Below, piece after piece: positions 55,546 to 64,000 of a stretch of 64,000 bases of DNA; the stretch's first letter is position 1, and each line of letters begins with the position of its first letter. Source of the DNA: Microcebus murinus (lineage: Eukaryota; Chordata; Mammalia; Primates; Cheirogaleidae). Location of the stretch: the NCBI RefSeq assembly GCF_040939455.1, contig NC_134113.1, forward strand, positions 10,588,501-10,652,500, in the 5' to 3' direction. The notes beneath the pieces were generated by a model. The model saw only the letters and a program-made list of their open reading frames with translations. It made no database searches and was not told the origin of the DNA. The position numbers and the translations under genes are program-made.

Positions 55546-56574
55546 GGATAAATTACTTGATTTTCACTAGGATTGGGCCTGCAGGGGTTAACTGGGCGGG
55601 CTGGGGCCCAGACAAGCAGGAGGGAGGGTCTCCTGGAGAGTGGGGCTGGGGAGTGGGCAGGCCCCTCTAGGTTTCTGACTCCCCCACGGTGGGCAGCTGG
55701 AGCCCCTGCCAGCCTCTTGTTGACTCAGCCGGCCTTTCTTCTGCCAAGGCCTGCGGGCCAGAGCTCCCACGGGGAGGGTCAGGCCACATTCTTCCCCTGC
55801 CGGAGCCCGAGGGGTGGCTGGCACCTCTTGGTAGAGTCTGTGTGCTGGAGAGGAGCTCATCTGGCTTGTGGGCTGGGAGAGGGGCTGGGGTGAGGCAGGA
55901 AGTGTTTTTTGGGAGGTCAAGGCTGGGTACTCAAGGGGCCACCTTTGGGCGAATGGATCAGTCTGGGAACTGGGTTACTTGGTTTGTGGCTCAGCTTTCC
56001 CATGAATGAGTTCGGTGATCTCAGTGAGCCACCGCCTAGCCTGCCCCCCACACCTCGGTTTCCCAGTCCATCAAATGGGTATATATGATGCTAAGCCCTG
56101 CCGGCCCGCCTTACCTCACAGCTGTTGGGAGGATCAAAGGCAAAAACAAGTTGGGCCGGAGTGAACAGCCTTTGTAGGTCAAGGCCGCACGTGCTGGCTG
56201 GCTGGTAGCCTGGCATCCTCTGGGGGCAAGAGGAGGGAAAGGGACGCAGGCTGCTCAGTGCCACATCCTGCCTCCTCCAGACTTGACCGGTGAGCTAATA
56301 ATGACAGCACCTCCCTGCAGGTACACAGCCCCGGAGAGTTCAGAGAGTCCTTTCTGTACCCATGAATGCAGGTCACACCCGCCACGTCCCCAGATAAGTG
56401 AAAGGCTGCCCCCTGCTCGGGGCCTACGGGACCATGGGTCTAAATGAACTTCTACCCCTGCCCCACCAGCACCCTGCCTCCCGCCATGACCTTGTCGTAA
56501 GGGACACCATCTCCCCCCAGGACATTAAGCTCCATGAGGGTGGGGACCGTGACTGCCTTGTTCATTGCTGACTC

Positions 56575-56700
56575 TTGTGACAGACCACAGCCTTCCACAG
56601 TAGCTGCTACAAGGGAGAGGCTCAGAGAGGCCAAGGGACTTGCCCAAGGCCACACAGCTGGGGAGGGGTGGAGTCTGGACTGCAGCCCAGGCCTCTTGAA
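56575..56700 (-). mobile_element. MIR fragment, antisense
   Basis: GAGGCTCAGAGAGGCCAAGG and ACTTGCCCAAGGCCACACAG match antisense MIR. Confidence 0.75.
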
Positions 56701-58600
56701 TTCCAGAAATTTTGTCCCACAACTGCAACTCCTCTCTCCTCTGCAGGCCCCACCTCCTTGGAAAAAAGCAAGCGTGTCTTACTCTTTGTCACCACTCCCC
56801 CGGGTCTAGCATGCGCCTCCTTTCTTACACACAGTGGGTGCTGTGCACATATTTCTTGGTGGGATGTGGGGAGACAAGGATTTCATCTTACAGAAGAATA
56901 AGCCACTGGAAATTCCACATATGAAACCCTCTGCCACCTTAGCGGGCCTCTGTCCCTGCACCAGGGACCCAGGGCTATGCCTCAGGCCCAGGGTGGGGGC
57001 ATTCCAGGGGCCTCCTCCCAGCGGGCTCAGGCGGCCAGCTGGCCTAGCAGCCCTCCCCAGATCGCATCAGCAGCTGTGGGGTGGCCGGATGCCCCACCCC
57101 GGAGCCTCTGGGCCCCGAGCCCAGGCCGCAGGCTGAGCTGTGGCTGGCACTGCTCCTTAGGCTTGGGGCAGGAACACCGCAGGGATTTTAAAAATAAAGG
57201 GCCTTGAGACAGTGGCTTGGCCCAGGAGGCCATGGGGCGGGGTGGGGGCCAGACAGGGACAATGGGGGGCTGCTGAGCCTTGGGGCTTCCCACCCCCAGG
57301 GGGACAGAAAGCCAGGGTGGCCCCATTCTCCCCTGCCTCACCGTTGCTGCTGTCCCATGAACACCTCCTCCTCTACCTGTCCTGAACATGGGTCTCAAAT
57401 ACTTCCTGAGCCCCTACTATGCGTCAGGCCTCCGTGTGTGGGGGGCAGGTCCTCCAGATGCTCTTTCCTCCCGACAGTGCTGCTCTCCTGGAGGGGCCCC
57501 TCTCTGCCTTATGAAACCTCAGCCATGCCTGATTTCCTGAGCACCTACTATGTGCCTGGCTGTTCTGGCCTCTCGCTCTGTGGGGGGGCTCTTTGTTCTT
57601 TCCTCCTCTGCTCTCACAGGGCCCTGGCCCTGCCTGGGGCCATTTCAGTCCCCCTGTCTCCTCTGGCCCAGCTAACAGGAAACGCAGCCACAGCCGGCAT
57701 GTCAAGAGCCCCCAGCTTCCAGAGCCCAGTCTGCACAGACAGGGCCTATCTGCCTGGGGGGGCTTCCTGTTTACAAGAACCACCAGGACCCTCAGGCAGT
57801 CCTTGGGCAGGCCCTGGACAGGCCTCCAGGGCAGCCCCTCTAGTCTAGACCCCAATCCTTCCCCAGGAGGGGCCCCACAGACCCCCCCCAACAAGGCAGT
57901 TAGCTCAGAGCCACCCAGCCCCTCTCCTCCCCCTGTGTGGGGGGTCGAGAAGGGAGGAGGAGTGTGGAGTCTTGGGAATGGCCAGGAATGTGGGAGTCAA
58001 TGTCCGCAGGAAGCATCCGTGGCTCCAGGCCCCCCCAGTCTGGGTGCCCCACCCCTGTCCTCTCCTCCCACCCCAGTGCCCTCCCAGCTTTGCTGGGGGA
58101 GGGGCTGGGGCAGCCAGGAAGGAGGAGACCAAATCTCTCCTGGCCCTGCCGGGATGACAAGGCCCAGCGGCTTGACCTGACCAGGCTCAGGGGGCCTCAG
58201 TCTCTCCATCCCTCGGGCAGGGCGGGAGCCAGCTCCTAGTCAGCCTGTCTGCTGCAGTTCCCACCGCTGCTGCGCACCCCCAGAGCTGGGGGTGGGGCTG
58301 TCAAGAGGCCTGGGGCCAGCAGGGGGGACCTCCAGGGAGAGGTGGGGCTGGCCAAAGGTGCCTCTGGGGAGGCAAACAACCTTGCAGCCCCAGCCAATCT
58401 GTCCCATGATTGCCCAACAGGTATTGACCAAGGGCCTGAGGGTCATGGCCAGGCCGGCAGAGGGAGACCTGCCCTCTCCCCTATTCCTCACCTAACCCAG
58501 GAGGTAGGTGACTCCTGTCCTCCATCTCCCCTCCCTCACACCACCCCCAGCTCAGAGTACCTGGAGACAGACACTTAGAGCCAACATGATTGATGTTTGG
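56700..58600. other. Longest repeat-poor intergenic stretch
   Basis: About 1.9 kb, GC-rich, with no SINE recognised and at most a short L2 scrap near 57380-57450. Chance frames of about 200 codons occur on both strands, but none has homology or splice support. Confidence 0.5.
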
Positions 58601-58609
58601 GGCCCAGGG

Positions 58610-58800
58610 GGTACATGGAGCCAGCTAGCTCAGAGGAGGCAGTCAGGGAGGGCCTCCTGGAGGAGGCCATCTTCTCAATACGGAAGCCTAAAATTGGGGA
58701 ATGGTGTGCCTGGCCTAGGAAACATCATGGCCAAAGGTATGACATTTCCAGAGAAATGCTAATGCTAGTGACATGACAGAGTTGGAAAAAGGCACAGGCC
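58610..58800 (-). mobile_element. L2 relic, antisense
   Basis: GTCAGGGAGGGCCTCCTGG, AGGAGGCCATCTTCTCAAT and CATGGCCAAAGGTATGACAT match antisense L2. Confidence 0.6.
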
Positions 58801-58990
58801 AGAGAAGGGGGGGAAGTTTTGGAGAGTGGAGGGATAGGGTAGGAGGATGAGGTCATTTGTCCAGATCGAGTCAGATTTTCCATGGCTCTGGAGCGCCCTC
58901 TTTTGCCCCAGGCCAGGAAGCCAGGAGGCCAGGAGGTGGAGGGGAGCGGGGTAAAGCAATAACCTGGATTTGGTGTGTGTGTTTTGTTTT

Positions 58991-59319
58991 CTTTTTTTGA
59001 GGCAGAGTCTCACTCTGTTGCCTGGGCTAGAGTGCTGTGGCATCAGCCTAGCTCACAGCAACCTCGAACTCCTGGGATCAAGCGATCCTGCTGCCTCAGC
59101 CTCCTGAGTAGCTGGGACTACAGGCATGTGCCACCATGCCCGGCTAATTTTTTTTTTCTATATATATTTGTAGTTGACCAATTAATTTCTTTCTATTTAT
59201 AGTAGAGACGGGGGTCTCGCTCTTGCTCAGGCTGGTTTTGAACTCCTGACCTTGAGCGATCCGCCTGCCCGGGCCTCCCAGAGTGCTAGGATTACAGGTG
59301 TGAGCTGCCACGCCTGGCC
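58991..59319 (-). mobile_element. Alu dimer, antisense, with target-site duplication
   Basis: TTGAGGCAGAGTCTCACTC through both arms to CCACGCCTGGCC. The linker has TAGTTGACCAATTAATTTC. GATTTGGTGT flanks both sides. Confidence 0.95.
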
Positions 59320-59504
59320 AAGATTTGGTGTTTTGATGTAGCCCCAGACATGGCAAGTGCAGGGCCTGGGGACGAGCACTGGGACCCAGCCTGGAGCCCC
59401 ACTGCTCTGAGAAGACGCAGGCTCCCCAGCCCCCAGGGCCGCAGCCTCTAGGTGCTTGACCGAGGCCGGGCGGGCTGGTGCGCAGGCTGTGTTCCGGTGG
59501 GGAA

Positions 59505-59720
59505 GAGTCCCAGCCTGCCCAGCTCCAGCCGCGTGACCTTGGTCCAGCGGTGAACTTCGTGGCCTCGGCTTTGCCCTCTGTGAGATGGAGCTAGAAGCGA
59601 TTGCCTCAGAGGGCTGTTATTGGATGAAGTTAATTAATTTATGATTTATAATTTAGAGAAGCACCCGGCACTAGTGAGTGCTCAGTGCTAGTTAGCAAGT
59701 ATTATTATTATTAACTGAGA
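59505..59720 (+). mobile_element. MIR SINE, sense
   Basis: CGCGTGACCTTGGTCCAGCG, TTTGCCCTCTGTGAGATGG and AGCACCCGGCACTAGTGAGT match MIR. Confidence 0.75.
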
Positions 59721-60039
59721 AAAAGAGAAAGTTGGCTGTCCTCTAAGGACATACTGACAGGTGGGTGGAAGGTGTTTTACCAGAAGAGTCTTCCGAGAAA
59801 GACCTGACACTCAGCCCCTGGGATTCCCAGACTTGCCTGGATCCAAGAAACCCCCTGGGCTCTGGTCAAACGTATCAGTTTCCCTCTCCGAGACCGGACT
59901 GGCAGGTCTAGGGTGGGATAGGTCTTAGGAGTTATAGAGGCCCCAGGCCTGAGTCTTCCACCAGGCAGGTGTGGGGAACATTCCTCTCTGATGACAGCAG
60001 GGATTCACTCCACATGCTTCCTCCTTGGGAGGTGAATCC

Positions 60040-60262
60040 TTCCAATTTTTTTTCCAAGCTGCCTGCCAGGCACTGCTCTGAGCCTTATCTGTGTTAGCTC
60101 ATATCATCCTCACCACCATCCTGTGTTGCAGTGTTGCAGTAGGTACTTAGAGTTGCTCCCATTGTACTGCTGGAGAAACTGAGGCCTACAGAGGCTAAGA
60201 AACTTACCCAAGGTCACAAAAACCCTGTGACTTGTGAAGCATCAACTTGGGATTTGAACTTG
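60040..60262 (-). mobile_element. MIR SINE, antisense, long copy
   Basis: GCCAGGCACTGCTCTGAGCC, GGAGAAACTGAGGCCTACAG and AAACTTACCCAAGGTCACAA match MIR over about 220 bases. Confidence 0.88.
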
Positions 60263-60269
60263 GACATAA

Positions 60270-61010
<741 letters not shown>

Positions 61011-61325
61011 TGAGACAGAGTCTCACTTTGTTGCCAGGACTAGAGTCCCATGGCATCAACCTAGCTCACAGCAACCTCAAACTCCTGGGCTCAAGCAATC
61101 CTCCTGCCTCAGCCTCCTGAGTAGCTGGGACTACAGGCATGCGCCACCATGCCTGGCTAATTTATTCTATATATTTTTAATTGGCCAATTAATTTCTTTC
61201 TATTTTTAGTAGAGATGGGGTCTTGCTCTTGTTCAGTCTGGTTTCAAACTCCTGACCTTGAGCAATTCACCCGCCTCAGCCTCCCAGAGTGCTAGGATTG
61301 CAGGCATGAGCCACCGCACCCGGCC
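61011..61325 (-). mobile_element. Alu (C), antisense
   Basis: TGAGACAGAGTCTCACTTTG, both arms, the linker TTTTAATTGGCCAATTAATT, and an end at CACCGCACCCGGCC. Confidence 0.94.
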
Positions 61326-62380
61326 TGGACATGGATCTTAACCATTGGTTTGTAGTTTCCCCACCTGGAACACAGGGACCCCTGGAACACTTGATAAAAT
61401 TCCTCAGGAGGCTTGGGTGGGGGCCGGGAACCCTCACTTTTCTCCATTGCCCTCCAGGCTTATAACCCCTGAATCCAGAAATGGCTGGTCCTGCTTTAAA
61501 CCTCACTGGGAGGCAGAAGACTGGGATTCGACTTCCTGTGCCCTCCTTAGAGGTGGTCTCCGGTCATTCCTTGAAGCCCTGAGCTGCAGTTTCCCTATCT
61601 TGAACATGGGCACACAGCACCTCCCTGGGTGTCATTACTGAGTCACTTTAGATCAGGCACAGGAAGAGGGCTTGCAAAGTGTTCAGGCTGTGGGTTCCTT
61701 GGGACCTGAGGGTGGCGGGCATGAGGGTAGGGGGAGTGCGGACAGGAGCTGCCCTTTCCCAGCTAGTGTTGCTGAGACTCAGGCTCAGCGTCAGTGGCTG
61801 AGGCGGAGTGGGGGGTGGCAGGAGTAAAGAGGTTGGCTGGGAGCCCGCCTCTCGTCCTGCCCCACCTGACACCCCAGCACGCCCTGGCTGGTGGCTGCTA
61901 GTGATTCACCAGTTTTAAGCCCTAGTTTCATTTGTAATCAGGAAACACACCACTAGAGAGCCTGGGGCACTTTCTGGTGAGCCCAGCACCCTCCCAGAAA
62001 CCTGGGGGGAGGGGGTGGCAAAGGGCCTGGCCTCGGATAATTTGCATAATTTGTTCTTTTCTTTGAGGAGGGTGAGAAATCCCCAGGACCTGATTTCCCT
62101 GGAAACCATTCACTCTTTAGCTCATTCATTCTAGTCTGTTAAACCCCTACACCGTGCCAGTTACCAGGGACCTAGACAAGTAAAGTTTTCCAGGAGCTTC
62201 CCGGTGGGGCGGCCACCGTGCCGTTGGGGTGATTCCTGCAGGGCGCAGTGAGGGTGTGTTAAGAGAATCCGGGAGGAGAAGGTGATTAATTTTGGTTTGG
62301 TGTGGGTTCAAGGAGGTTTTGACAGTTCAGTTCAACAGTTCCGAGGCCCTTATGGGGAGGACTGGCAGTGTGGGCTGGGT
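61325..62380. other. Intergenic stretch with one MIR, otherwise unassigned
   Basis: A MIR-like core at about 61510-61640 (CTGCAGTTTCCCTATCTTGA). The rest shows no gene or repeat that I can support. Confidence 0.5.
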
Positions 62381-62384
62381 TCAG

Positions 62385-62600
62385 CGCCTTCTGCTACTTC
62401 TGAGTGTTTTTTCCTGCCACCTGGGCCCTGGTCCACTCTGTGACCTGGCTGTAGCAATGGTGCCTTTTTCCTGGGGTTGCTATGAGAATTCAAAGGGTTA
62501 AATGTGTAAAGCGCCTACAACAGCACCTGGTGTATGGTCAGCTTTGCGATGTGATGTTTCAGCTGTTGTCATTGCTGAAAGGCCAGGTACTCCGAGACAC
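62385..62600 (+). mobile_element. MIR SINE, sense
   Basis: CCACTCTGTGACCTGGCTGT, TGCTATGAGAATTCAAAGGG and GTAAAGCGCCTACAACAGCA match MIR. Confidence 0.75.
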
Positions 62601-62711
62601 AGGCCTGAGCACCCCTGCCAGGCAGGGAGGGGCATTCCAGGTGCAGGGCGCTGCCTGTGCAAAGGCCCAGAGGTGCACAGCACGTGGATGTGTTGGACAC
62701 TGGTGGGGTGA

Positions 62712-63121
<410 letters not shown>

Positions 63122-63150
63122 CCATGGAAGGTTTATTATTATTATTATTA

Positions 63151-63479
63151 TTTTTTTTTTTTGAGACAGAGTCTCGCTTTGTTGCCCAGGCTAGAGTGAG
63201 TGCCATGACGTCAGCCTAGCTCACAGCAACCTCAAACTCCTGGGCTTAAGCAGTCCTCCTGCCTCAGCCTCCCGAGTAGCTGGGACTACAGGCATGCGCC
63301 ACCATGCCCGGCTAATTTTTTCTATATATATTAGTTGGCCAATTAATGTCTTTCTATTTATAGTAGAGACGGGGTCTCGCTCTTGCTCAGGCTGGTTTTG
63401 AACTCCTGACCCCAAGCAATCCACCCGCCTCTGTCTCCCATAGTGCTAGGATTACAGGCGTGAGCCACCGCGCCCGGCC
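63151..63479 (-). mobile_element. Alu dimer, antisense (right of a same-site pair)
   Basis: A (TTA)n head at 63133-63150 and a T-run, both arms, ending CACCGCGCCCGGCC. TGGAAGGTTT precedes and follows it, the same target as its neighbour. Confidence 0.96.
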
Positions 63480-64000
63480 CTTGGAAGGTTTTTGAGCGGA
63501 GGTGGAGCTGAGTGCCCCCGCTACAGACCAGTGACTGACCGGAGGGGCCAGACTGGGGCAGAGAGACCAGGGAGGGGGTTGCACGAGGGTCCTGGTGAGA
63601 GATGGGGACCAGGAGATGAAGACTAGTGAGGGGACACACAGCCGAGCTGACAGTGAGGCTGCAAGGAGTGGGAGAGCACAGTGGGCCGAGGGAGGGGGAG
63701 GGGTGCAGGTGTCCTGGGAGCCACCGGGTCAGAAGACGCTATGCGCCCAGGAGAGGGTGTTTAAGGGGGGCCCAGCAGGGCGTACAGGCGTTGTCCGGGC
63801 GTCCCGTGGGAGGAGGGCAGCGCAGACAGACAGCCGCAGGGTGGAGCGAGCGGCAGAGCCCGAGTGTCTGGAGAGCGGCGGGCCTGGTGGAGTTCGGGTT
63901 TGGGAGGAAACAGTGGGGCGGCAGCTGCGAGCCTGATCGCGGGCGCCATCCTGCAGGCTCCGGGGAGGGAGTCAGCCAGCTGCGTGGCCGAGGGGAATTT

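Noticed and set aside
57204..58180. Overlapping open frames of 214 and 195 codons
   Set aside because: GC-rich chance frames. Low-complexity proline/serine translation without recognisable domains.
63595..63936. 113-codon plus-strand open frame at the right end
   Set aside because: Falls in the right part of an antisense L2 relic; no known domain or splice support.

Overview
This is nuclear DNA from a primate, most likely a strepsirrhine (a lemur is the best guess). The evidence is about 37 Alu-family SINEs. Many are dimers whose inter-arm linker carries TTAGTTGGCCAATTAATTTC and whose right arm reads GCCTAGCTCACAGCAACC, a form I associate with strepsirrhine rather than human Alus. MIR, L2, L1M and hAT relics fill the background. 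No bacterial, viral or CRISPR-like system was found; the window is an ordinary gene neighbourhood.

Three genes are supported by protein recognition, intact frames and splice sites. GGA1 is on the minus strand: its first 11 coding exons lie between 14417 and 1226, giving residues 1-364, and the rest of the gene runs off the left edge. LGALS2 (galectin-2) is on the plus strand, complete, with four exons between 33451 and 39746. CDC42EP1 (Borg5/MSE55) is on the minus strand, complete, with two coding exons between 43366 and 40933 and an inferred non-coding first exon in a CpG island near 48.2 kb. This is the human 22q13.1 order CDC42EP1-LGALS2-GGA1, shown inverted relative to the human reference. 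CARD10, next in human, is not seen and should lie beyond the right edge.

Layout: 1-14.4 kb, GGA1 5' half; 14.4-14.86 kb, its CpG-rich, ETS/YY1-type promoter; 14.86-33.3 kb, repeat-rich intergenic DNA, including a 59-bp near-perfect palindrome at 27948-28006; 33.3-39.8 kb, LGALS2 with a TATA-type promoter bearing HNF4-, CDX2- and HNF1-like sites; 39.8-40.3 kb, a short convergent gap with three GATA-type sites; 40.3-48.4 kb, CDC42EP1; 48.4-64 kb, intergenic DNA with MIR/L2 relics, Alu pile-ups and long microsatellites.

The genes are not known to form one pathway. GGA1 is a trans-Golgi clathrin adaptor, galectin-2 a secreted or cytosolic lectin, and CDC42EP1 a CDC42 effector. Strong CTCF-like motifs cluster around the convergent LGALS2/CDC42EP1 ends. 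Promoters, TSSs, repeat names and transcription-factor sites are read by eye and are inferences; repeat edges are approximate by about 5-20 bases, more for MIR and L2.
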